Of a DNA stretch of 31,165 nucleotides, positions 16,636-24,661 are shown piece after piece. The stretch lies in NCBI GenBank assembly GCA_021851465.1, contig JAJZDL010000004.1:1-31165 (forward strand). The letters are read 5' to 3'. The translations under genes and the position numbers were made by a program. The notes beneath the pieces are model-generated. The model was given only the letters and a program-made list of their open reading frames with translations. It was not told the origin of the DNA and made no database searches. The stretch's first letter is position 1. Each line of letters begins with the position of its first letter. The DNA is from Acidobacteriota bacterium (GTDB taxonomy: Bacteria; Acidobacteriota; Terriglobia; Terriglobales; Acidobacteriaceae).

Positions 16636-18075
16636 CTACAGCGGCCCTGGACCGGGGTTCGTACCGATAGGCGAGTTCGCCGTTGGTACTGTACCCAGCA
16701 CGGGGGCGGACGCGGGCACGCCGCCCAGCCGCGACCCACCTCTGCCATTGCTGAACAGCGGCCCCAGATCGAGCGCAGCCGCAGAGTCCGGATGCGTTGG
16801 ATCGAAGTCCTTGAAGTCGTCCACGATGTACTTCTCCAACCCCAGATTGTTCTCTTTGATCCCCATCACGATGCACTTGGCAAACTCATAGCCGCCGTAC
16901 GCGGTCGAATGTGTCCCATCGGCCAGTATCTTCGGTGCGTCCGCGCCCGCCGATTCATAGATCGTGTCGCTCATGCTGTACAGGTCGATCAGCGCAACGT
17001 GCTCCTCTTCAGCCACCTCGCGCATCGCCTGCGGATAGCCGTCGTGGCCGTGCGTAGGCGCACCTGTCCCCCGCACGCCGCGATCCATCGCCGTCACCAG
17101 CACCGGCGTCGCGCCGCGCAGCCGCGCCTCGGCGATATACACCTTCAGATACGCCTTGAAGGTCGTCTCCGGCGCAACGTAAGTCTGCGGCCAGTTCGCC
17201 TTTGAGTCGTTGTGCGTGAACTGCATGAATAGATAGTCGCCCGGCTTCATCTGGCTCAGTATCTTGTCCAGGCGCAGCGCATTCATAAACGACTTCAGCG
17301 TCTCGCCCGATTGCGCGTTGTTCGCCACCGCCACGCCCGGCTTGAAGAACACCGGCAGCAACTGTCCCCAGCTCACGTCCCCGCCGCCATCCCGGTCCGT
17401 CACCGTCGAATCGCCCGCGAGGTACACAGTCGGCGCATCCGGTGCCGAAGCAATCTCTATTGAACGAAGCGCGGCGTGCGGGCTCACCACCTCAACCGTC
17501 AGCTTGCCCGCCCAGTCCCGCGCGTTCCCGCCATCGAACTGGTCCAGGCTCACCTCTTCCCGCCCAACCGCGTTCAGTGGAAGTTTCGGCAGCTTCGGCG
17601 TGCGCACGTTGGTGGTGAACGTACGCTCCACCACCTGCCCGGCGGGGGCTTGCACGCGCAAAAGCATCAGGCGCCCGGACTCCGCCTCGAAGGTCGTCGT
17701 AGTCGCAGTGGCTGAATCGCCAAACGTCACCGTCACATTGAAGTTTCCCTCCGGCACCTTGGCGGAAAACATGAAAGGCTTGTCGCTCGTCGTCGTCTTG
17801 CCGTTATCGCCGATTGCAACCTGCGCGCCCGGTTCGTATCCATAGCCAACCGCATCCGTATACACCGCATCCGGAACTACCCGCGTATAACCGGTCCTGG
17901 CCGGGCCGGCGCTGAACTCGAACTTCAAGTCCACCGGCGCGGCGAGCGGCGTGGCCAGCGTTGGCGTCGGCGGTGCAACCTGTGCCCGCGCCATGCCAAA
18001 TGCGGCCCCAAAAATCAGCGCGCAGATCGGCGCAAAAGTGAAAGAGGCCAATGAACGGTGCAAACAAAATTTCAT
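16636..18075 (-). CDS. Rhamnogalacturonan acetylesterase (SGNH hydrolase, CE12-like)
   Basis: 479 residues, start ATG 18075 with AAGGA about 12 bases upstream; the open extension to 18177 is rejected. A signal peptide ends near GMARA. An N-terminal beta-sandwich (KFEFSAGPARTGYTRVVPDA, about 50-130) resembles the module in front of YesT/RhgT-type enzymes. The SGNH core follows: GDST 221-224 (nucleophile Ser223), block II Gly257, HND 288-290, and DGTH 386-389 carrying the catalytic Asp and His. Known relatives remove acetyl groups from rhamnogalacturonan I in pectin. A GH105 hydrolase for the same polymer lies about 5 kb away on the same strand. The C-terminal about 40 residues are Gly/Pro-rich and unstructured. 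Confidence 0.85.
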   Translation of the reverse strand: MKFCLHRSLASFTFAPICALIFGAAFGMARAQVAPPTPTLATPLAAPVDLKFEFSAGPARTGYTRVVPDAVYTDAVGYGYEPGAQVAIGDNGKTTTSDKPFMFSAKVPEGNFNVTVTFGDSATATTTTFEAESGRLMLLRVQAPAGQVVERTFTTNVRTPKLPKLPLNAVGREEVSLDQFDGGNARDWAGKLTVEVVSPHAALRSIEIASAPDAPTVYLAGDSTVTDRDGGGDVSWGQLLPVFFKPGVAVANNAQSGETLKSFMNALRLDKILSQMKPGDYLFMQFTHNDSKANWPQTYVAPETTFKAYLKVYIAEARLRGATPVLVTAMDRGVRGTGAPTHGHDGYPQAMREVAEEEHVALIDLYSMSDTIYESAGADAPKILADGTHSTAYGGYEFAKCIVMGIKENNLGLEKYIVDDFKDFDPTHPDSAAALDLGPLFSNGRGGSRLGGVPASAPVLGTVPTANSPIGTNPGPGPL

Positions 18076-18183
18076 GCTGAGGATTTGTCCTTGAAGAAAA
18101 TTTACAAGACGCAGCAAACCTCGGGCCTCGTCCGCATCATTTGGATTGTATGCCACGCAAAACGGCGCTGTCCGCAAACCCTC

Positions 18184-19845
18184 TCAAAACCGCTTGATCT
18201 CGATGCCATGCTTGCGCAGCGCGTAGCCCATCTGCCGCGACGTCAGGCCAAGCAGCCGCGCCGCCTTTGCCTGCACCCATCCGGCACGTTCCATCGCATC
18301 GACCAGCCGCTCCCGCTCCGTGCTTCCATCCTGCTCGCCGCCCGCGCCATCGCCGATGTGCACCCTTCCGGCGTCGTCGGCAACCGTCCACGGATGGCCC
18401 TTCGCAACAGTGCCTGCACGCCGCCCGTCGGCCAACGGCTTGCCCAATTCCACCGGGCTGCTCTCGTTGCCTAAGTCGAAGTCCGACGCCTGCAGCACGG
18501 GGCTTTTGGTCAGCGCTGCGGTGCGCCGCACGCAGCTCTCCAACTCGCGCACATTGCCCGGAAAATTCCACCCGGTCAGTCTCTCCATCGCACCCGGCGA
18601 AAGGCTCAACGCAACCCCGTGCTCCTTGTTGAAGCGTTTCAGAAACTCACGCACCAGCAACGGTATGTCCTCCCGCCGCTCGCGCAAAGCAGGCAGAAAA
18701 ATCGGCACCACGCTGATGCGATAGTACAGATCGGAGCGGAAGTCGCCCGCAATCACAGCCGCCTCCAGGTTGCGGTTGGTCGCCGTCACCAGCCTCACAT
18801 CCACCTTGATCGTGCGATTGCCCCCCACCCGCTCGAACTCGCCCTCCTGCAACACGCGCAACAACTTCGCTTGGAACGTTGGCGAAATCTCACCAATCTC
18901 GTCCAAAAACAGGGTCCCGCCATCGGCCATCTCGAAGCGCCCCTTGCGCATCCCGATCGCTCCGGTGAACGCTCCCTTGTCGTGCCCAAACAGCTCCGAC
19001 TCCAGCACAGTCTCCGAAAGCGCTGCGCAGTTCAGCCGGATATACGGCTGCTCCTTGCGTGGCGAAAACTCGTGTACCGCCCGTGCAAACAGCTCCTTCC
19101 CCGTCCCCGATTCGCCGCACAGCAGCACCGGCAGATTGCACCGCGCCACCAGCTTCACCTTCTCCGTCACCTCGCGGATCGCCGCGCTCTCGCCCACAAT
19201 CCACGAGATCCCCTCATGCTTCGTCGCCGTCCGCTCTTCCAACTCCTGTTCCAACCGGTTGCGCTCCACCATCAACCGCTCGCGATCGCGCTCCACCATC
19301 GTCTGCAACGCCACCGTCTGCCCCACCAGGTTCGAAATCATCGTCAGGTAGCGCACGTCTTCATCGAGAGTGCCCGCCGAAGACTGGCTGCCCACCCGCT
19401 CGATCGTGATCGTCCCGATCGTACGGCCCTCCCCTTTGATCGGCACCCCCACAAACGACCGCACCGCCGGTCCATTCTCTGCATTCAATTCGCTCCACTC
19501 CGCAAACAGTGGGCTGTGCGCCACATCGCGCACCACCAGCGGCATTCCGGAGACCACAATCTGCCCCACCGCCTGCTCCGGCAGCCGTTCAAAGTGCTCC
19601 CTCGCCCGCGCCTCGTTCCAGCGCGCGCCCACAACCATCGTGGCCCGGTCCTCTTCGTCCAGCAGTGCGATCAGCCCCCCGCTCATGTCCAGAAAGCTGT
19701 CCAACAGGTTCACCACACCGGAGAGCGCCGTCTCCAGCCGCGCAGGCCGTGTCAGCACCTTCGATATCTCGTAGATGCCCATCAACGCCGCATGAGTTCG
19801 CACAGACGCAGGCTCGATCGCATTGGGTTGCGTAGCGCTCTCCAT
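18184..19845 (-). CDS. nifA: NifA-type sigma-54-dependent transcriptional activator
   Basis: 553 residues from ATG 19845; an in-frame GTG at 19914 would add 23 residues. Domains: GAF sensor (about 15-180), a short coiled linker, AAA+ (Walker A GESGTGKE 244-251, sigma-54 loop GAFTGA 291-296, Walker B GGTLFLDEI about 309-317), and a Fis-type helix-turn-helix at the very end. That end reads AGWVQAKAARLLGLTSRQMG and finishes ALRKHGIEIKRF, the signature of NifA/AnfA/VnfA. Known NifA drives nif operons with sigma-54 RNA polymerase. The Cys cluster of oxygen-sensitive rhizobial NifA (C-x4-C in the linker) is absent; only one Cys lies near there. Its neighbourhood of molybdate import genes fits Mo-nitrogenase control. 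VnfA/AnfA or an unrelated target remains possible. Confidence 0.8.
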   Translation of the reverse strand: MESATQPNAIEPASVRTHAALMGIYEISKVLTRPARLETALSGVVNLLDSFLDMSGGLIALLDEEDRATMVVGARWNEARAREHFERLPEQAVGQIVVSGMPLVVRDVAHSPLFAEWSELNAENGPAVRSFVGVPIKGEGRTIGTITIERVGSQSSAGTLDEDVRYLTMISNLVGQTVALQTMVERDRERLMVERNRLEQELEERTATKHEGISWIVGESAAIREVTEKVKLVARCNLPVLLCGESGTGKELFARAVHEFSPRKEQPYIRLNCAALSETVLESELFGHDKGAFTGAIGMRKGRFEMADGGTLFLDEIGEISPTFQAKLLRVLQEGEFERVGGNRTIKVDVRLVTATNRNLEAAVIAGDFRSDLYYRISVVPIFLPALRERREDIPLLVREFLKRFNKEHGVALSLSPGAMERLTGWNFPGNVRELESCVRRTAALTKSPVLQASDFDLGNESSPVELGKPLADGRRAGTVAKGHPWTVADDAGRVHIGDGAGGEQDGSTERERLVDAMERAGWVQAKAARLLGLTSRQMGYALRKHGIEIKRF

Positions 19846-19928
19846 CTCGTTCAACACATGCCCTCGTCTTCCGCTCCCAGCACAAATTGAATCTGGCCCA
19901 GGGATTGCATCCACAGCTTCACAGATCG

Positions 19929-19953
19929 ACAGAATTAAACTGTAGCCTTAATT
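19929..19953. promoter_or_regulatory. Overlapping inverted repeats upstream of nifA
   Basis: Two interleaved palindromes lie 15-40 bases before the GTG and about 85-110 before the ATG of the NifA-like gene. One is AATTAA-N9-TTAATT (19933-19953), the other ACAG-N7-CTGT (19929-19943). They are markedly A/T-rich against the background. They could be an operator or overlap the promoter; the binding protein is unknown. Confidence 0.4.
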
Positions 19954-19967
19954 GTCGCAATGAAACT

Positions 19968-19999
19968 CCTCAAAACATGAGGCTTGAATTACATCAAGC
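19968..19999 (-). repeat. Two adjacent small hairpins between small ORF and nifA
   Basis: GCTTGA/TCAAGC with a 6-base loop (19982-19999) abuts CCTCA/TGAGG with a 5-base loop (19968-19982); they share base 19982. The first contains the stop codon of the small ORF. No T-run follows, so they may be RNA-processing or attenuation structures, or chance. Confidence 0.4.
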
Positions 20000-20198
20000 A
20001 GGAGCGCATTGCTGAATCTTCTGTCTTTCGGCACAGCAACGATCCCTGTATTTCATCCATCGCGCGTAGCATTGCAAAATTTTCTGAAAGCAATTTATAG
20101 CGCGCCGTAATGAATCGCTCATTCCATGCGGCTATCGCCGTTCTGGAGATCCTACGGACGGCTTCTGCTTCCATAATTGCGGACGGTTTAGCGTCCAT
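19989..20198 (-). CDS. Small hypothetical protein between modBC and nifA
   Basis: A possible 69-residue cytoplasmic protein starting at ATG 20198 (GAGGGG about 14 bases upstream); a TTG at 20255 or an ATG at 20174 are alternatives. It is rich in charged and helical residues (AIAAWNERFITARYKLLSEN), has two Cys and no membrane segment. Its codons are much less G/C-rich than its neighbours. It resembles no family I know. It lies in the same direction between the molybdate transporter and the NifA-like gene, so a link to that block is possible but unproven. The 359-base gap otherwise contains only the inverted repeats listed separately. Confidence 0.35.
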   Translation of the reverse strand: MDAKPSAIMEAEAVRRISRTAIAAWNERFITARYKLLSENFAMLRAMDEIQGSLLCRKTEDSAMRSCLM

Positions 20199-20273
20199 CT
20201 TGTCAGATTTGCCCCTCGGAATCAACTGCCACACTCCCCGGCGCGCACGCTCCAAAGCGCAATCGCCGCCTGT

Positions 20274-22187
20274 TCACCCTTGCCCTTCCAGCAGAAGCAG
20301 CCGCGCCGGGGCCAGCCGCACTGTCCACGGCTGGGGCTGCGCCAGCAGCGCGCGGCCTGCATCCTTCGCCACATCCACCTGCAGGTGCGCAGGCTCCGCG
20401 CCCTGCGCGGGCGCGTGCAGCCGCAGATACAGCGTCATCTCGTGCGGGGCCTCGCTCGTGCCCATCAGCCACGCGGAAAAGACGTTCTCCTCCGCTGCGC
20501 CCGCCGCGCCGTTTGCCCCTGCGCCAATCTCAATCTGGTGCGATCGCACGCCAACATGGGTCAGCGCATCGGGAACCGCGCGCGCCGTCCGCAGCTCGCA
20601 CGCCCACGCATCGACCGCGATGCGCTCCGTGCCGCTGCGCCGTGCCGCCACGATGTTCTTGCACCCGGTCAGCCGCGCCGCCGCCACGCTGCGCGGACGT
20701 TCAAAGAGTTCCTGCTTCGGCCCGCTCGCAATCACCCGTCCGCCGTCCAACACCACCAGCTCGCTGCAAAATCGGAACGCCTCCTCCATATCGTGGGTCA
20801 CAAACAGGACCGCGCCCTTGTACTCCGCGAGCGTCTCGCGCAACTGCTCCTCGGTCTTGCGCCGCAGGTGTGGATCGAGCGCCGCAAATGGCTCGTCCAG
20901 CAGCAGCGCCTCCGGCCCCATGGCCATGCACCGCGCGATGGCCACGCGCTGCCTCTGCCCGCCGGAGATCTCCGAAGGAATGCGCCCCGCCAGCTCGGCG
21001 ATGTGCATCCGCTCCAGGTGCCTCGTCACCACGCGCCGCCGCTCCTCCGCGCCCAGAGCACCCAGCCCGAAGCCCACGTTCTGCTCCACCGTCATGTGCG
21101 GAAACAGCGCATAGTCCTGAAACACAATCCCTATTTTGCGGCGTGCGCAAGAGACGTTCACGCCGGTCGTGCTGTCGTACAGCACGCGCCCATCCAGCAC
21201 AATCCGCCCGTTATCCGGCGCAACCACGCCCGCGATCAGGCGCAGCGTCATCGACTTCCCTGCCCCGGATGCGCCCAGGATTCCCACCGCGCCCCGCCCC
21301 GCGCGCAGCCGCAGCCGCAAGCGAAACCGCTCCAGCCCCTTCTCCAGGTCGATCTCCAGCGCGCGGGGCTGTGCGCTCTCTTCGTCGTTCGCCATCGGCC
21401 CGAGCGGTGCGACAGGCAACGATTCCTCCTCTGCCTGCGCGCTCGGCGCAACCTGCGCGCGGTCCCTCGTCCGCGCCGCGCTTCCCTGCCGGTTCAGCAG
21501 CCGAATCATCGCCAGCGAGATCGCCACGATCAGCGCGACCCACGCCACCGCCAGCCGCATGTTGCCGTCCTCCACCGCCGCGAAGATCGCGATCGGCATC
21601 GTCTGCGTGCGACCGGGAATGTCGCCGGCCAGCATCAGCGTCGCGCCGAACTCGCCCAGCGCGCGCGCGAACGCCAGCACCGTTCCCGCAACCACGCCGG
21701 GCGCGGCCAGCGGAAACAGCACCCTGCGAAAGACCCTCCACTCCGATGCGCCCAGCGTCCGCGCCGCCTGCAACAGCGTCGGGTTCACCTGTGCGAACGC
21801 TCCCAGCGCCGTGCGGTACATCAACGGAAACGCGACCACCGTCGCCGCAATCACCGTCGCCGGCCACGAAAACACAATTGTGACACCAACCCGTTCCAGC
21901 AGATGGCCAAGCAGGCTGCGCCGCCCAAACAGAAGCAGCAGAAAAAAACCCACCACCGTCGGCGGCAGCACCAGCGGAAGCGTCAGAACGCCGTCCATCC
22001 ATCGATGCAGCCCCCAGCCACGCACGCCCCATCCCCACAGCCCTCCCACGCGCGCGCCTTCCTGCGTCTGCGCCCGGTACATCCACCACGCCGCCAGCAG
22101 CCCCAGAAAAAACGTCGCCACCGTGGCCGCGCAGGTCGTCGCAATCGAAAGAAGCAGCGGCGACACGTCGATCGGCACTCTCATCAT
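20274..22187 (-). CDS. modBC: Fused molybdate ABC transporter permease-ATPase (ModB-ModC)
   Basis: 637 residues joining both cytoplasmic-side components of a molybdate importer. Residues about 1-230 are the ModB permease, with five to six membrane helices, LPLVLPPTVVGFF and the coupling motif EFGATLMLAGDIPGRTQT. A charged linker of about 45 residues follows. The ModC ATPase carries Walker A GASGAGKS (305-312), signature SGGQRQR, Walker B LLLDEPFAALD and switch THDMEEA. The C-terminal region from about 510 is where ModC has its regulatory Mop/TOBE domain, here divergent. The start ATG 22187 overlaps the modA stop (ATGA), so the two are translationally coupled. ModB-ModC fusions are known but less common than separate genes. 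Confidence 0.93.
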   Translation of the reverse strand: MMRVPIDVSPLLLSIATTCAATVATFFLGLLAAWWMYRAQTQEGARVGGLWGWGVRGWGLHRWMDGVLTLPLVLPPTVVGFFLLLLFGRRSLLGHLLERVGVTIVFSWPATVIAATVVAFPLMYRTALGAFAQVNPTLLQAARTLGASEWRVFRRVLFPLAAPGVVAGTVLAFARALGEFGATLMLAGDIPGRTQTMPIAIFAAVEDGNMRLAVAWVALIVAISLAMIRLLNRQGSAARTRDRAQVAPSAQAEEESLPVAPLGPMANDEESAQPRALEIDLEKGLERFRLRLRLRAGRGAVGILGASGAGKSMTLRLIAGVVAPDNGRIVLDGRVLYDSTTGVNVSCARRKIGIVFQDYALFPHMTVEQNVGFGLGALGAEERRRVVTRHLERMHIAELAGRIPSEISGGQRQRVAIARCMAMGPEALLLDEPFAALDPHLRRKTEEQLRETLAEYKGAVLFVTHDMEEAFRFCSELVVLDGGRVIASGPKQELFERPRSVAAARLTGCKNIVAARRSGTERIAVDAWACELRTARAVPDALTHVGVRSHQIEIGAGANGAAGAAEENVFSAWLMGTSEAPHEMTLYLRLHAPAQGAEPAHLQVDVAKDAGRALLAQPQPWTVRLAPARLLLLEGQG

Positions 22188-22951
22188 GGGGCCATGGTAA
22201 ATCCATGTTGCTCGAAGATCGCCGTCGCCGCCGGCCCACGCAGATACTCCACGAACAGTTGCGCGGCCCCGCTCTCGCGCCCCGCCCCAACCACTGCCAC
22301 CGGGTAGACGATCGGGTCGTGCGTCCCCTCCGGCGCTGTCGCAACAATGCGCGCCCGCGCCGCTCCCTGCGCGTCCGTCGCATACACCAGCCCCGCGTCG
22401 GCGTTGCCCGTCTCCACATACGCCAGCACCTGGCGCACGTCCTTCGCCAGTACAATCTTCGGACCGACGCGATCGTACAGATGCAGCGCCGTCAGCGTCT
22501 GTTTGCCATATAGCCCCGCGGGAACGCTCCCCGGATCGCCCAGCGCAATCTGCCGCACGCTCCCGTCGGTCAGTCCCGCAAATCCCTGTAGCCGCGAGTC
22601 GCTGGGTGCGATCAGGACCAGGCTGTTGCGCAGAAGGTTGCGCCGCGTAGCGGCGACGATCAGCCCTTTGCCCTGCAGCTCGTCCATCGGCCCGGCCGCC
22701 GCCGACAGAAACACATCCACCGGCGCGCCCTCTTCAATCTCCCGCGCCAGTGTCCCCGATCCGCCGAAATTGTTGCGGAAATCCACCATCGCATGGCCCT
22801 GCCGATACTGCGCCTCGATCGCGCTCATCGCATCCGTCAGGCTCGCCGCAACCGAGAGCGTCAACGTCGTCCGCGCGGGCCTCTGGCACCCATCGGACCC
22901 GCCCACCAGAGCAAGCAGCGCCACGCACAAACAGCTTCGCCGCCTTCGCAT
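22184..22951 (-). CDS. modA: Molybdate-binding periplasmic protein
   Basis: About 255 residues from ATG 22951, chosen because it starts directly at a basic n-region and hydrophobic segment (RRRRSCLCVALLALVGG). An in-frame GTG at 23029 and an ATG at 23008 lie upstream, but the extra residues look non-coding. Diagnostic ModA motifs are LTLSVAASLTDAMSAIE, NFGGSGTLAREIEEGAPVDV, ALGDPGSVPAGLYGKQ and YVETGNADAGLVYATDA. It binds molybdate (or tungstate) in the periplasm and hands it to the ModBC protein encoded next with an ATGA overlap. A Cys near the end of the hydrophobic segment (SDGC) is a poor lipobox, so lipid anchoring is uncertain. Confidence 0.92.
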   Translation of the reverse strand: MRRRRSCLCVALLALVGGSDGCQRPARTTLTLSVAASLTDAMSAIEAQYRQGHAMVDFRNNFGGSGTLAREIEEGAPVDVFLSAAAGPMDELQGKGLIVAATRRNLLRNSLVLIAPSDSRLQGFAGLTDGSVRQIALGDPGSVPAGLYGKQTLTALHLYDRVGPKIVLAKDVRQVLAYVETGNADAGLVYATDAQGAARARIVATAPEGTHDPIVYPVAVVGAGRESGAAQLFVEYLRGPAATAIFEQHGFTMAP

Positions 22952-23093
22952 CCCACAGGCCACACTCAACCCCCGCAATTCACGCACGCCTCTCAGCTCA
23001 CAACCCATGACCCTTGATTCTTGGCTCACGCCTCGCAGTTCCGCGATCGATAAAAACTCCCGTGCCCTGCTCGTCCGCCACTCCAGTCGGCAA

Positions 23094-24431
23094 CTATTTC
23101 CCCTTCGGCTTGCCTCCCGCCATCTTGTAGATCTCGCTGCCCGCCAGAAGATACCCGCCCACGCCGTAGTTGAAACTCGACGACGCTTTGAACAGTGCGG
23201 GCGCCGAGCCAGTCTGCTGGATGTCTCCCAGCCGCCCGTCCGCGTAGATGTGCTGCAACATTCCGGCCCATGCCTTCTTCACCACCGGCCCATACACGCC
23301 GCGATCCAGCAGGCCGTTGTTGATCCCCCACGCGATGCCAAAGGTCATCAGCGCCGAGCCGGAGATCTCCGGCTGGTCGTACGCCGCCGGGTCCAGCATT
23401 CCCGAGCGCCAAAGCCCGTCCGGCCCTTGCAGCTTGGCCACCGCGGCCGCCATCTGTTGCAGTTGTGTCTGGTACATCGCCCGCGCTGCGTCGTCCTTCG
23501 GCAGATACTCCAGCGTCCGCGCAAGCCCAGCCATCACCCATCCCTCCCCGCGAGACCAGAAGACCTTCTGCCCGTTCTTTTCCGTCACATCGATAAAGGT
23601 CGCATCGCGTGCATACAGGTGCGCCTGCGTGTCGTACAGTTGCTGCGATGTCTTCGCCCACTCCTCATCGAGATAGGCAACGTACTTCCGGTCGCCCGTC
23701 GCCGCATACAGCCGCGCCCACGCCGGGGGGCCCATGAACAGCGCATCGCACCACCACCACTCGATCCTTCTGTTCGGCCCCGGCTCCACCCGCGGCCGCG
23801 CCAGGATCGCATCGAACCGGGCCTGCGTCGGCGCCAGCTCCTCCGGCTTCCTGTCCATCAGGTATAGCTCAAGGTATGTCTGCGCCAGGCTCTGCTGGTT
23901 CGCGTCGGACTCCGTCGGGCTCAGCTCCCAATGGTAGCTCTCGCCCATCGCGCGCATCGCATTGCTGTACTTCGGGTCGCCCAACGATTCAGACGCCGCC
24001 ATGAACCCGCTGTACAGAGCGCCCCACGTCCATATCCGCCCATCGAGCTGGCGCGTGCGGTCGAACGCCGTGAAGTACGGCTGCGACTGCGCAAGCTGCC
24101 AGTCCGCCACCTTGCGCATCGCCGCGGACACCGCCTTCGGCTTCAGCTTCGGCGAAAGCCCCTTGGCCGGCGGCCCAGGATCGTCCGGCACGCTGCCGAA
24201 CTTGCGCGCAATGCCCCCTGCAATCGCCCCCTGCTGCCGGGCATCGGCGTTGCTCTGGCCTGTGCCTCTCTGCGCTGCCGCGCTCTGCTGCATCGCAGGG
24301 CTTTGCGGAGCGGACGCGCTCTGCGTCTGCGGCGCAGCCGCCTGCTGCGCCCACGCACCCTGCCAGCCCGTCCCATACACGCCCACGCCCGCCGCAACGG
24401 CGAGCACCCTCAGCTTCCGCCCAACTGACAT
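23094..24431 (-). CDS. Unsaturated rhamnogalacturonyl hydrolase (GH105)
   Basis: 445 residues, start ATG 24431 with GAGGTGA just upstream. A signal peptide ends near GAWAQ, then a Gln/Ala-rich linker of about 60 residues. The (alpha/alpha)6 barrel of the GH105 family follows, with WTWGALYSGF, WWWCDALFMGPPAWARLY (Asp229 at the place of the catalytic Asp of YteR), and WSRGEGWVMAGL. YteR/RhiN-type enzymes remove the unsaturated galacturonyl end from oligosaccharides left by rhamnogalacturonan lyases. The enzyme is exported, unlike cytoplasmic YteR, so it acts in the periplasm or outside. It fits with the CE12 esterase at 16636-18075. It ends 142 bases before modA, so it may share no promoter with the mod genes. 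Confidence 0.9.
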   Translation of the reverse strand: MSVGRKLRVLAVAAGVGVYGTGWQGAWAQQAAAPQTQSASAPQSPAMQQSAAAQRGTGQSNADARQQGAIAGGIARKFGSVPDDPGPPAKGLSPKLKPKAVSAAMRKVADWQLAQSQPYFTAFDRTRQLDGRIWTWGALYSGFMAASESLGDPKYSNAMRAMGESYHWELSPTESDANQQSLAQTYLELYLMDRKPEELAPTQARFDAILARPRVEPGPNRRIEWWWCDALFMGPPAWARLYAATGDRKYVAYLDEEWAKTSQQLYDTQAHLYARDATFIDVTEKNGQKVFWSRGEGWVMAGLARTLEYLPKDDAARAMYQTQLQQMAAAVAKLQGPDGLWRSGMLDPAAYDQPEISGSALMTFGIAWGINNGLLDRGVYGPVVKKAWAGMLQHIYADGRLGDIQQTGSAPALFKASSSFNYGVGGYLLAGSEIYKMAGGKPKGK

Positions 24432-24661
24432 ACATCACCTCGGTCGATTGGCCAGCGAGCGGTCCATCCCAAATCCGCACAACGATCCGCGCCCCCAGCA
24501 TGAGGATCATACCCGAACCGGCTAGGGAAAGTTAATCCGGTCGCGCATCAGTCTGCGCCAGGCTCGACGATCGGATCGTGTGCCATGCGGTCCAGGTCTC
24601 GACCGCTGGAAGGCGGACGCATTGCATTGCATCTCGCTCTTGCAACGCGGCTCCCACCCCC

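Noticed and set aside
18619..19890. 423-codon plus-strand frame opposite nifA
   Set aside because: Shadow frame of a gene with Walker A, GAFTGA and HTH motifs; composition is Arg/His/Leu-rich with no domain.
20181..20196. GGACG/CGTCC hairpin after modBC as terminator
   Set aside because: Only a 5-bp stem and no T-run on the minus strand; it overlaps the start region of the small ORF instead.
20280..22307. 675-codon plus-strand frame across modBC
   Set aside because: Arg/His/Gln-rich shadow of modBC and modA; stops are rare only because of GC content.
22952..23093. Search for NifA upstream sites and a -24/-12 promoter before modA
   Set aside because: No TGT-N10-ACA was found and the only GG/GC pair has wrong spacing, so NifA control of mod genes is not supported here.
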